A stretch of DNA of 13,563 nucleotides, taken from NCBI GenBank assembly GCA_021828605.1, contig JAJZEG010000015.1, forward strand, positions 1-13,563, given 5' to 3'. Both the position numbers and the translations under genes were made by a program. The notes beneath the pieces are model-generated. The model did no database searches. It saw only the letters and a list, made by a program, of their open reading frames with translations, and was not told the origin of the DNA. Within the stretch, counting starts at the first letter, position 1. Each line of letters begins with the position of its first letter. This stretch comes from Pseudomonadota bacterium (GTDB lineage Bacteria; Pseudomonadota; Alphaproteobacteria; Acetobacterales; Acetobacteraceae). Of the stretch, positions 7,567 to 13,563 are shown in pieces.

Positions 7567-8432
7567 TGCGCATCGACCAATTTTTGCAGGCGCTCGGCCA
7601 AGACATGGGTGTAGATTTGGGTGGTGGCGATATCGGCGTGGCCGAGCAGCATTTGCAGGCTGCGCAAATCCGCCCCCCTGGCGAGCAGATGCGAGGCGAA
7701 AGCGTGGCGAAGAACATGGGGGGAGACCCGCGCTGGATCGAGCCCGGCTTGCAGCGCCACGCGTTTGAGAATTAACGCGAAACCCTGGCGGGTCATGGCT
7801 TCGGTGGGTGGGCGTCCGGGGAACAAGAAGCGGGTGGCTTTGGGGTGATAAGCGCGCAATTCAGCGGCGCGCAGGCGGGCGGCGTCGGAAAGCGGGACGA
7901 TGCGTTCACGACCGCCTTTGCCCCGGATCAGCAAAATCGCGGCGTCGCCCGATAGGGCGCTGGCGGGCAGGCTGAGTAATTCGGAAACGCGCAGGCCGGT
8001 GGCGTAGAGGATTTCAAGGCCCGCGCGGGCGCATCGCCCGGTTGGGCCCTCGATGGCGGCGCTTGCGGTAAATAACGCGTCGATTTCAGCCTCGGTGAGA
8101 AATTTTGGCAAGCTCTGGCCGAGGCGGGGGGCGGTGGTTTTGTCGGTCGGGTCGTCGCTGCGCACGCCATCGCGCAGCAGAAACCGGTAGAATTGGCGCA
8201 AGCAGGAGAGTTTGCGCGCCTGACTGCGCGGGGCGAGGCCCGCTTGCGCGAGGCTGCTCAGATAGGTGCTGATGCAGGCCTGATTGGCGTTGGTGACGGT
8301 TTGGCCCGAGGCGGCGCAGGAGGCGGCGAAACCCTCCAGATCGGTGCGATAGGCCAGAATAGTGTTGGCCGCAGCACCGCGCTCGGCTGCGAGAAGTTCG
8401 AGGAATGCTTCGATATGCCGCTCTATCGCCAT
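7506..8432 (-). CDS. xerD: Tyrosine recombinase XerD
   Basis: XerD acts with XerC at the dif site to resolve chromosome dimers before division. The 308-residue product has a SAM-like N-terminal DNA-binding domain (ERHIEAFLELLAAERGAAANT). The catalytic domain has the full set: Arg148 (ATGLRVSEL), Lys172 (RGKGGRERIVP), His239 and Arg242 (HVLRHAFASHLLARGADLR), His265 (LGHADIATTQ) and the nucleophile Tyr274 (IYTHV). The LGHADIATTQIYTHV ending favours XerD over XerC. I chose ATG at 8432 (MAIERHIEAF); a start at 8462 adds ten residues. The family core ends near HHPLA, so the last 15 or so residues are extra and are encoded opposite the FlhG-like tail. No dif site was seen. Confidence 0.93.
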   Translation of the reverse strand: MAIERHIEAFLELLAAERGAAANTILAYRTDLEGFAASCAASGQTVTNANQACISTYLSSLAQAGLAPRSQARKLSCLRQFYRFLLRDGVRSDDPTDKTTAPRLGQSLPKFLTEAEIDALFTASAAIEGPTGRCARAGLEILYATGLRVSELLSLPASALSGDAAILLIRGKGGRERIVPLSDAARLRAAELRAYHPKATRFLFPGRPPTEAMTRQGFALILKRVALQAGLDPARVSPHVLRHAFASHLLARGADLRSLQMLLGHADIATTQIYTHVLAERLQKLVDAHHPLARAKPPVTIGARDATD

Positions 8433-8460
8433 GGCGCTAATGTGGTAAGCCGCGAGGGTC

Positions 8461-9198
8461 ATGCAGCACAACCCCCCCTTGCCCGGCGCCGCCGCTCGGA
8501 ATGAGCCGATTTTGGACCGCACGATTGTGCTGGTGGGCTTGATGGGCAGCGGTAAATCAGCGGTCGGGCGGCATCTCGCGCATCAGCTCGGCTGGGCGTT
8601 TCGTGATTCGGACGCGGTGATCGAACAGGCGCTCGGGATGAATGTCGCCGAGATTTTTGCAAACCAGGGTCAGGCGGCGTTTCGCGCAGCGGAACGGGAG
8701 GTGATCGCGCAGCTTCTCGATGGCCCGCCGATGGTGCTCGCGACCGGCGGCGGCGCGTTTATCGATGTGCAGACCCGCGCGCTGATTAAGCAATCGGCGC
8801 GGTCGGTTTGGTTGCGCGCGCCGATTGATTTATTGGTCAACCGGGTGGCGGGGCGCAGCCATCGGCCTTTGCTGAATGAGGGTGATCCGGCAGCGATTTT
8901 GGCCGGGCTTGAAGCGGCGCGCGCGCCGGCCTACGCGGAGGCCGATATTGTGATTGATAGTTCAGCAAAGGCACTGGCGATGACCGCACAAGCCGTTTTG
9001 GATGCGATTGGGCAATTTCAACCACCTGAGGCGATTGAAATTGATGTTGCCGGTGCGCCCTATCGGGTGCTGATCGGCGCGGGGCTGTTGGCTGATGCTG
9101 GCAAATATTTGACCGCTGCCTTGCCGCAGCGCCGGGCAATTATTGTGACCGATCAGCATGTGGCCGCGCAGTATTTGGCGCCGCTGCAGCAAACCTGA
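8461..9198 (+). CDS. aroK: Shikimate kinase AroK, running in frame into the AroB N-terminus
   Basis: AroK phosphorylates shikimate at O3 in the chorismate pathway. Residues 1 to about 185 are a complete kinase: Walker A GLMGSGKS (26-33), the shikimate-binding RDSDAVIE, FRAAEREV, TGGGAF, and lid arginines in GRSHRPLL. From residue 191 the same frame enters the start of 3-dehydroquinate synthase (AIEIDVAGAPYRVLIGAGLL and IIVTDQHVAAQYLAPL) and then meets TGA at 9196-9198. The kinase itself looks intact. ATG 8461 has GAGGG at 8454-8458, only 2 bases away, so the exact start is uncertain; TTG 8479 or 8512 are other options. A run of seven C at 8472-8478 lies in the unconserved leader. Confidence 0.85.
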   Translation: MQHNPPLPGAAARNEPILDRTIVLVGLMGSGKSAVGRHLAHQLGWAFRDSDAVIEQALGMNVAEIFANQGQAAFRAAEREVIAQLLDGPPMVLATGGGAFIDVQTRALIKQSARSVWLRAPIDLLVNRVAGRSHRPLLNEGDPAAILAGLEAARAPAYAEADIVIDSSAKALAMTAQAVLDAIGQFQPPEAIEIDVAGAPYRVLIGAGLLADAGKYLTAALPQRRAIIVTDQHVAAQYLAPLQQT

Positions 9199-10128
9199 CC
9201 CCTGAGCGGCTTTACCCATCATGCGCTGGTGGTGCCCCCGGGCGAGGGGTCGAAATCGCTGGCGCGGTTTGCCGCCTTGATCGAGGATGTTTTAGCCTGC
9301 AAGCCCGAGCGGCGGAGTGCGATTATTGCGCTGGGCGGCGGGGTGATTGGTGATTTGGCCGGGTTTGTGGCGGCGAGCGCCTTGCGCGGCCTACCATTTG
9401 CGCAAATTCCGACATCGCTGCTCGCCCAGGTGGATTCGAGCGTCGGCGGCAAGACCGGGATTAATTCGGGTCATGGCAAGAACCTGATCGGGGCGTTTCA
9501 TCAGCCGCGCATTGTGCTGATTGATATTAATACGCTGCGCAGCCTGCCCCGGCGCGAGCGGGCGGCGGGCTATGCCGAAATTGTCAAAGCCGGGCTGATC
9601 GCGGAGCCGGACTTGTTCGACTGGTGCCTGACCAATGGCGCGGCCTTGATTGAGGGCGATGCGGGGGCGCAGCGTTATGCGATCAGCGCGGCGGTGCGGT
9701 TCAAGGCGCAGGTGGTGATGGCGGACCCGCATGAGCAGGCGCCGGAAAATGGTCGGGCTTTGCTTAATTTGGGCCATAGTTTTGCCCATGCGTTTGAGGC
9801 GGAGACCGGCTATGGCACAGCGTTGCTGCATGGCGAGGCGGTGGCGATTGGCTTGGTTTGTGCGCTTGATTTGTCGGCCCGGTTGGGTTTTTGCGATGCA
9901 AGTCTGGCGCAGCAGTTGAGCGGGCATTGGCAACAGGTTGGGTTGCCGCACCGGATTCCGACCGGCAGCGTTGATCGGTTGCTCGGTCATATGCGTAATG
10001 ACAAGAAAATGCGCGATGGCAAGCTGGCTTTTGTGCTTACGCGCGGGGTGGGCCAGGCCTTTACCGACCGCAGCGTGCCCGAGGACGCGGTGCGCGCGAC
10101 GCTGGAGGCGCTGGGCGCGATCAGTTAG
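9031..10128 (+). pseudogene. aroB: 3-dehydroquinate synthase AroB, interrupted by one in-frame TGA
   Basis: AroB converts DAHP to 3-dehydroquinate, the second step of the shikimate pathway. Its N-terminal strand-helix region (9031-9195) and the rest (9199-10128) lie in the same frame as aroK and are separated only by TGA 9196-9198. Downstream motifs are all present: VVPPGEGSKS, GGGVIGDLAGFVAAS, PTSLLAQVDSSVGGKTGIN, GKNLIGAFHQP, AGYAEIVKAGLI, LLNLGHSFAHAFE, HGEAVAIGLV and DKKMRDGK. Restart at GTG 9229 or 9232 would lose about 65 N-terminal residues of the NAD-binding domain, and no ribosome site is seen there. The arrangement implies a bifunctional AroK-AroB protein that has a recent nonsense mutation, a sequence error, or UGA readthrough. 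Confidence 0.8.
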
Positions 10129-10143
10129 TATTCAGGAGCAAAA

Positions 10144-10803
10144 ATGTATAATCCGGCATCGTTTCGCACCGAGGATCTGGCCGAAATGGTCGCGATCATG
10201 CGCGCGGCGCGGCTGCCGATTTTGGTCAGTGCCAGCAGCGAGGGGCTGGAGGCGACGCATTTGCCGCTCTGCTATGATCCGACACCCGAGCCTTATGGGC
10301 GGCTGATTGGGCATATCGCGCGGGCCAATAAACAGTGGCAGCGTTTGCAGGACGGGGCGGCGGCGCTGGTGATTTTTCAGGCCGATGATTTTTATGTCTC
10401 ACCCAGCTGGTATGCGACCAAGCAGGAGACCGGCAAGGTGGTGCCGACCTGGAATTATCAGGCGGTACATGCCAGCGGGCCTGTGGAAATTATTGAGGCG
10501 CCTGAGCGGCTGCTCGGCATTGTCACCAAGCTGACCAATCATCATGAAGGGTCGCGCGCGCAACCCTGGCGGGTGGATGATGCGCCGGGCGATTATATTG
10601 CCGGTCAGCTTAAGGCGATCATCGGGATTGAGCTGACCATCGACCGCTTAATAGGCAAGCGCAAACTTAGTCAGAATCGCTCGGATGCTGACCGGCAGGG
10701 GGTGATTACCGGGCTGCGCGCGGAGGGGAACGCAGGGGCGGCTTTATTAATGGCGGGTCGATCTGACCCAGCACCCAGCCTTCCACCGGATCGCACGGGC
10801 TGA
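10144..10803 (+). CDS. PaiB-like FMN-binding protein (negative transcriptional regulator family)
   Basis: The 219-residue product matches the PaiB/FMN-binding-2 family throughout. It has MYNPASF at the start, a GHIARANKQW block, DDFYVSPSWYATKQ, the signature KVVPTWNYQAVHASGPVEI (about 98-116), and GKRKLSQNRSDADRQGVITGL (171-191). PaiB was named for a Bacillus repressor of protease and sporulation genes. Most relatives have a split-barrel flavin-binding fold, and their role as regulators is unproven; no paiA acetyltransferase is beside it. ATG 10144 has AGGAG at 10134-10138, and the gene starts 15 bases after aroB, so it is probably co-transcribed. The last 98 bases, beyond the conserved part, overlap the DUF429-like gene on the other strand. 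Confidence 0.87.
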   Translation: MYNPASFRTEDLAEMVAIMRAARLPILVSASSEGLEATHLPLCYDPTPEPYGRLIGHIARANKQWQRLQDGAAALVIFQADDFYVSPSWYATKQETGKVVPTWNYQAVHASGPVEIIEAPERLLGIVTKLTNHHEGSRAQPWRVDDAPGDYIAGQLKAIIGIELTIDRLIGKRKLSQNRSDADRQGVITGLRAEGNAGAALLMAGRSDPAPSLPPDRTG

Positions 10804-11686
10804 GCGGATCGCGCTCGGGCGCGCCATTGATCACCGCGATCACGTTGAGCAGGCCGAGCAGGCTATCGAATGCGTCTTCGCCGGTTGCGGCGGCGCTAAA
10901 GCCGTCAATTATCACCGCGCGCAGTTCTGGGCTGGGGGTGGCGCGCAGCCGGGTGAGGGTGTCGAGCAAAGCCGGGGCGAGGCGTGCGCGGTCCGACTGG
11001 CGGCGTTTGCTGCCCTGGAGCGAAAGCTCAAGCTGGACCAGGGCTTCGGCGGGGTAGGTCTCGGCGATTGTGATGCTATTGGGGCGCAGGAGCGTGTGAA
11101 AATCACCCTCGAACGGCCAGAGATGCAGCGGCAAGCGGGCGGCGAAGCCGGGGAGCAAGCAGTCGCGCCAGGCGGATAAAGCGGCCTTGCCGCATTGATT
11201 GGCGCCCAGGGTCCAGAACAGCGGCGCGCCGCCGGGACGCCGCGCGGTGGGATGATCGACGGCGCGGGATAAATCCTCGGTGGCAGCGAAACCCAGCGCG
11301 CGGGCCTGGGCGTCGCGATGGCCGGGGCCGCTGACCGCGCCGCGCGGGTAGAAGGGCCGGGCGAGGGAGAGGTCCGCGATTGTGTCGCAGACCTGAAATA
11401 TGGGGTCATTGGGCTGCAAGCCGCGCAGCCAGGTGGGGAAATCGGCGATGGCGGCGGCTTTTGCATAGGCGCGCGGCAGGCCGAGCGGGAAATCTACCCC
11501 AAAAGCGAGCGGGGCGCCGGAGGCGGCGTGGTGCAGGCGGGCTAACAGGTCGCGGGGGGCGCCGACCGGTTGCGGCGCGCTGATATGCCACGTCTCGCCA
11601 TAAAGCGCGGCCCAGCTGAGCCGACGTTTGGCAGGGTTGATGCTCCAATCGGCATGGGCGGCGCAGAGGGTGGGTGGTTGATCCAT
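10706..11686 (-). CDS. DUF429-like protein with predicted RNase H-type fold
   Basis: I recognise this 326-residue protein only as resembling DUF429, a family predicted to have an RNase H-like fold; its substrate is unknown. Features that fit are an early Asp on a first strand (HADWSINP, Asp13), FGVDFPLGLPRAY (Asp65), TIAETYPAEALV (Glu209), GEDAFDSLLGLL (Asp271, Asp274) and the terminal VEGWVLG (from about 301). The acidic residues could form a metal site, by inference. The start at 11686 has AAAGGGA just upstream on the minus strand. The frame is open further upstream to 11965, but that part does not look like the family. The EGW motif lies within the overlap with the paiB-like gene, so the overlap is not just a ragged tail. 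Confidence 0.6.
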   Translation of the reverse strand: MDQPPTLCAAHADWSINPAKRRLSWAALYGETWHISAPQPVGAPRDLLARLHHAASGAPLAFGVDFPLGLPRAYAKAAAIADFPTWLRGLQPNDPIFQVCDTIADLSLARPFYPRGAVSGPGHRDAQARALGFAATEDLSRAVDHPTARRPGGAPLFWTLGANQCGKAALSAWRDCLLPGFAARLPLHLWPFEGDFHTLLRPNSITIAETYPAEALVQLELSLQGSKRRQSDRARLAPALLDTLTRLRATPSPELRAVIIDGFSAAATGEDAFDSLLGLLNVIAVINGAPERDPLSPCDPVEGWVLGQIDPPLIKPPLRSPPRAAR

Positions 11687-11747
11687 TAAGTCCCTTTGGG
11701 TTTGCCTATGGCGGCCTGGGTTAGGATGGCCGTTCAAAAATCTTAAC

Positions 11748-11754
11748 AAGGAGG
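11748..11754 (+). promoter_or_regulatory. Orphan strong Shine-Dalgarno sequence
   Basis: AAGGAGG is a near-perfect ribosome-binding sequence, yet no ATG, GTG or TTG follows within 5-12 bases (the next bases read CGCGCTGAAGCTC). It sits where GC-rich host-like sequence gives way to the less GC-rich stretch that leads to the toxin-antitoxin genes. It may be the remains of a gene start cut off by insertion or deletion. A chance purine run is also possible. Confidence 0.3.
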
Positions 11755-11828
11755 CGCGCTGAAGCTCACAACTGAGATGCGATGCAGAGCCTTCAACGGC
11801 TATATACGCGAGTGACGAGGGGGATGTG

Positions 11829-11848
11829 CAAACCCGCGCTCGGGTTTG
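11829..11848. repeat. 8-bp perfect hairpin
   Basis: CAAACCCG (11829-11836) and CGGGTTTG (11841-11848) form a perfect stem with a 4-base loop (CGCT). No T-run follows on either strand, so it is not a standard intrinsic terminator. It might be structure left from a mobile element or part of a longer RNA; no role can be assigned. Confidence 0.4.
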
Positions 11849-11906
11849 ACGCCATAGCAATGGGAGATCGCCAAAATGCGGCGGTAGGCGTTTGAGAAAA
11901 TAGATA

Positions 11907-11936
11907 TTGACAACTTGACATAAACTATCATATTGA
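11907..11936 (+). promoter_or_regulatory. Candidate promoter of the toxin-antitoxin cassette
   Basis: A perfect TTGACA at 11907-11912 is followed after 18 bases by TATTGA (11931-11936), a fair -10 match. A second TTGACA at 11915-11920 lacks a good -10 at the right distance. The -10 lies inside the palindrome at 11925-11939, so a bound antitoxin would block it. Transcription would begin at or within a few bases of the ATG at 11944, giving a very short or absent leader. Confidence 0.42.
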
Positions 11937-11939
11937 TAG
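11925..11939. promoter_or_regulatory. Palindromic operator candidate for the toxin-antitoxin cassette
   Basis: CTATCA-TAT-TGATAG is a perfect 6-bp inverted repeat with a 3-base centre. It overlaps the candidate -10 element and ends 4 bases before the first start codon. This is the usual place and form for autorepression by a helix-turn-helix antitoxin such as the one encoded two genes' lengths downstream. Binding itself is inferred. Confidence 0.45.
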
Positions 11940-11943
11940 GTCG

Positions 11944-12255
11944 ATGACGGGCGAAATAGTTCCATTTCCTACGGTCCCAACCGTCGATTTTCTGCATAAG
12001 AGAATTGCTGAGATATCGCAGGATACAGGAAATATTGAATTCGATCATCCGCACCTGCAGAGTCGTATGCAATCTCGAAACTTGTCCATGCGACAAGTGT
12101 TGGAGTGCTTACGAACAGGCGTAATCATTGATGGCCCTAAAAAAGATCAGTGGGGCGACTGGCGTGTAAAAATGCAGCGATACGTTGCAGGAAGACGCGT
12201 CCAGGTTGTTTTGGCATACAAAAGAACGTCTTTGGTTGTCATAACAGCAATATAA
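11944..12255 (+). CDS. DUF4258-type putative toxin
   Basis: The 103-residue protein has the DUF4258 core: DHPHLQSRMQSRNLSMRQV (His35, His37, Arg41, Arg45), LECLRTGVIID, a WGDWRVKMQRYVAGRRVQVV strand pair and a closing LVVITAI. DUF4258 proteins resemble small RelE/MqsR-like RNases, and many lie upstream of helix-turn-helix antitoxins; RNase activity here is inferred. Toxin before antitoxin is the order seen in mqsRA and higBA. The first 30 residues are unconserved, and ATG 11944 has only a weak AGG nearby, so the start could be further in. Codon use is clearly AT-richer than in the flanking genes, suggesting transfer. Confidence 0.7.
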   Translation: MTGEIVPFPTVPTVDFLHKRIAEISQDTGNIEFDHPHLQSRMQSRNLSMRQVLECLRTGVIIDGPKKDQWGDWRVKMQRYVAGRRVQVVLAYKRTSLVVITAI

Positions 12256-12273
12256 AAAACACAGGAGATCCAA

Positions 12274-12723
12274 ATGTCGGCAAGCGAGTACCATTATACG
12301 GAAAGCGGCCTCGACAGCGTATATCTGGTCAATGGCTACAAAATCGTTGAAAGGCCGCAGGGAAATAAGATAGTCATCCAAGACATCGACGGTTTGCATA
12401 AAGCCATTGGGCGGTCCCTGGTGAGCGAAAAGAAGCGTTTGTCCGGCAAAGACATTCGGTTTTTAAGAAACGAGTTGTTGATGTCTCAAGCCGCTCTCGC
12501 TCAGCTGCTTCAAGTTGACGAGCAGACGGTTGCACGCTGGGAAAAGGGAAGAACCAAAATTCCGGGAAATGCGAGTGTGATGCTTCGTGTCATGTATTTG
12601 GAACATATCGGCGACAACGAAAAAATATCTGATCTACTTAGAAAAATAGCCGATATAGAGGACCGGATTGACCGTAAGATCAGTCTCGAAGAAACGAATG
12701 GAAGTTGGGATTTGGCGGCTTAG
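12274..12723 (+). CDS. MqsA-like helix-turn-helix putative antitoxin
   Basis: The 149-residue protein starts with YHYTESGLDSVYLVNGYKIV and DIDGLHKAIGRSL, typical of a family of regulators paired with DUF4258 toxins. An HTH-XRE domain follows (about 57-105: DIRFLRNELLMSQAALAQLL, then VDEQTVARWEKGRTKIP). It ends in a charged, helical tail (DLLRKIADIEDRIDRKI). The HTH and its place resemble the C-terminal half of MqsA. The protein has no cysteine at all, so the zinc-binding N-terminal domain of true MqsA is absent. ATG 12274 has AGGAG at 12263-12267, 18 bases after the toxin stop. It probably neutralises the toxin and represses the operon through the palindrome at 11925-11939. Confidence 0.75.
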   Translation: MSASEYHYTESGLDSVYLVNGYKIVERPQGNKIVIQDIDGLHKAIGRSLVSEKKRLSGKDIRFLRNELLMSQAALAQLLQVDEQTVARWEKGRTKIPGNASVMLRVMYLEHIGDNEKISDLLRKIADIEDRIDRKISLEETNGSWDLAA

Positions 12724-12989
12724 AGCATTTTTCGTTCGCTTTTGCTTACGAACCAGATCCTAACTTGTTGTTTCGCGAGCAAAAAACCCATGCACACGCG
12801 GCAACCGCCAAATTTGCGCTGCTCATCGTGGCGTGTCGGAGACGCGATGATCTCGGACGTTTACTTGAGGCTTGGGGTGCGCTCCCTGCTGTATCGAGCC
12901 GCTCAAGACCTTTCAGAAGCAGGCGGCGACTCGAATCTTGATGCAATCTCGGTTATAGGCGCTATCCGACCACGTCCATGGAGCCAAGG
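12724..12989. other. Spacer between the antitoxin and cytochrome b561 genes
   Basis: These 266 bases hold no gene I would defend. The first 60 are AT-rich (GAGCATTTTTCGTTCGC and on) and include a weak TTCGT/ACGAA hairpin. From about 12790 composition returns towards that of the host. A short frame from ATG 12790 to TGA 13011 reads MHTRQPPNLRCSS and on, overlaps the b561 start, has mixed third positions and no recognisable family. It could be a scrap of a lost gene. Confidence 0.4.
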
Positions 12990-13526
12990 ATGGAACCGCG
13001 TTATCGTTTGAGTGTGCAGATTTTGCATTGGTTGATTGGCTTTGCGGTGATTGGGCTGATTGGTGCTGGGTTGATTTTGAAATATGATTTGGCGCCCAGG
13101 TCGCTGCGGCCCTTGTTATTCACGCTGCATGTCGGCAGCGGGCTGACGGTGTTGGGTTTGATGCTGGTGCGGCTGGCCCTGCGCCTGACCAATCGCCCGC
13201 CCGCTTTGCCTGCGCATATGCCCCGCTATGAGCAGGTGATTGCGCATGGGGTGCATGGGTTGTTTTACGCGATGATCTTGGCGATGCCGGTATTCGGGGT
13301 GTTGTTCATCGAGGCGCATGGGCATCCGGTGCGCTGGTTTGGTTTGGTGACTCTGCCGCAATTTGTGAGCAAGAATGCGGCGGTTGGCGCGCTGTTTTAC
13401 GCGCTGCATTTTTATGTCGGGTTGGCGCTGCTCGGGCTGATTGTGGCCCATGTCGGCGCGGTGATCCGCCATCAGCGTCGCGGGGAGCGGCTGTTGATCC
13501 GGATGATGCCGCGCAGGCGGGGTTAG
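12990..13526 (+). CDS. Cytochrome b561 family membrane protein
   Basis: The 178-residue protein has four strongly hydrophobic segments and well-placed histidines: RLSVQILHWLIGFAV (His13), FTLHVGSGLTVLGLM (His47), VIAHGVHGLFYAMILAMPVF, and ALHFYVGLALLGLIVAHVGAV. This fits the bacterial b561 (CybB-like) family, whose four helices bind two b hemes and pass electrons between quinol and partners in the inner membrane. The tail is basic and cytoplasmic. I chose ATG 12990 because GGAG at 12980-12983 is well spaced from it; ATG 12978 would add four residues with no ribosome site. The stop codon TAG lies in a long inverted repeat. Base use again matches the flagellar genes. Confidence 0.88.
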   Translation: MEPRYRLSVQILHWLIGFAVIGLIGAGLILKYDLAPRSLRPLLFTLHVGSGLTVLGLMLVRLALRLTNRPPALPAHMPRYEQVIAHGVHGLFYAMILAMPVFGVLFIEAHGHPVRWFGLVTLPQFVSKNAAVGALFYALHFYVGLALLGLIVAHVGAVIRHQRRGERLLIRMMPRRRG

Positions 13527-13556
13527 AGTGTTTCTCACCTGATGAGAAACACTCTA
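13524..13556. repeat. 14-bp perfect inverted repeat at the end of the b561 gene
   Basis: TAGAGTGTTTCTCA (13524-13537) and TGAGAAACACTCTA (13543-13556) pair perfectly round a 5-base loop, CCTGA. The first three bases are the b561 stop codon. No T-run follows within the window, so an intrinsic terminator is unproven. It may be a bidirectional stem-loop or one copy of a dispersed palindromic repeat. Confidence 0.65.
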
Positions 13557-13563
13557 CTCATAT

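Larger units (their letters stand above)
11687..11906. other. Spacer between the DUF429-like gene and the toxin-antitoxin cassette
   Basis: I find no convincing gene in these 220 bases. They hold the ribosome site of the minus-strand DUF429-like gene, the orphan plus-strand AAGGAGG, and a hairpin at 11829-11848. The minus strand has no stop in the DUF429 frame up to 11965, and an overlapping minus frame is also open, but neither gives a recognisable protein. Composition falls towards AT from about 11880. Confidence 0.5.

Noticed and set aside
8472..8478. A run of seven C near the aroK start as a phase-variation or frameshift site
   Set aside because: It lies in the unconserved leader, and the kinase frame is intact from the P-loop on. 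Seven bases is short for slippage control.
9196..9198. The TGA in aroK-aroB read as a selenocysteine codon
   Set aside because: AroB has no catalytic Cys or Sec at this position, which lies in a variable helix, and no evident SECIS-like hairpin directly follows.
11687..11965. The open minus-strand extension upstream of the DUF429-like start, and a second open minus frame at 11800-12096
   Set aside because: The DUF429-like gene has a good ribosome site at 11686, and the upstream residues do not fit the family. The second frame runs through the toxin gene's coding and operator sequence.
12710..12813. A long-range 9-bp inverted repeat, ATTTGGCGG and CCGCCAAAT
   Set aside because: The 86-base gap and the short arms make chance a sufficient explanation, and one arm lies inside the antitoxin coding sequence.
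12742..13011. A possible 70-90 codon gene between the antitoxin and b561 genes
   Set aside because: It has mixed third-position bases, no family match and no clear ribosome site, and it overlaps the b561 start.

Overview
The window looks like a chromosomal segment from a GC-rich alphaproteobacterium. Acetobacteraceae or a relative is the best guess: the flagellar order is fliF-fliG-fliN-flbD-flhA with a FlbD-type regulator, and aroK and aroB lie in one reading frame. This placement comes from remembered family patterns, not from a search.

Layout. (1) 1-280: the 3' end of a tadA-like tRNA deaminase gene. (2) 348-7566, plus strand: a compact flagellar operon with a possible 23-codon leader, fliF, fliG, fliN, flbD and flhA, then a short FlhG/MinD-like gene without a P-loop. 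Junctions overlap or are at most 10 bases, except before the last gene. No fliH/flbE lies between fliG and fliN, and no flhF follows flhA. (3) 7506-8432, minus strand: xerD, whose tail overlaps the FlhG-like gene. (4) 8461-10128, plus strand: aroK and aroB joined in one frame but broken by one in-frame TGA (9196-9198) inside the AroB N-terminal domain. A PaiB-like FMN-binding protein gene follows at once. (5) 10706-11686, minus strand: a DUF429-like gene that overlaps the paiB-like tail by 98 bases. (6) 11907-12723: an AT-richer cassette with a DUF4258-type putative toxin and an MqsA-like helix-turn-helix antitoxin, with a promoter and palindromic operator directly upstream. It looks horizontally acquired. 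(7) 12990-13526: a cytochrome b561 gene whose stop codon is the first three bases of a 14-bp perfect inverted repeat at the window edge.

How the genes fit together. FliF, FliG and FliN make the MS-ring and switch, FlhA is the export gate, and FlbD is the sigma-54 activator that would couple assembly to late flagellar genes. XerD resolves chromosome dimers. AroK and AroB are shikimate-pathway enzymes.

I see no wholly new multi-gene system. The most notable points are the in-frame TGA in the aroK-aroB fusion, the P-loop-less FlhG-like protein with missing flhF and fliH, the coupled leader ORF before fliF, and the toxin-antitoxin cassette with its operator and apparent insertion scar.
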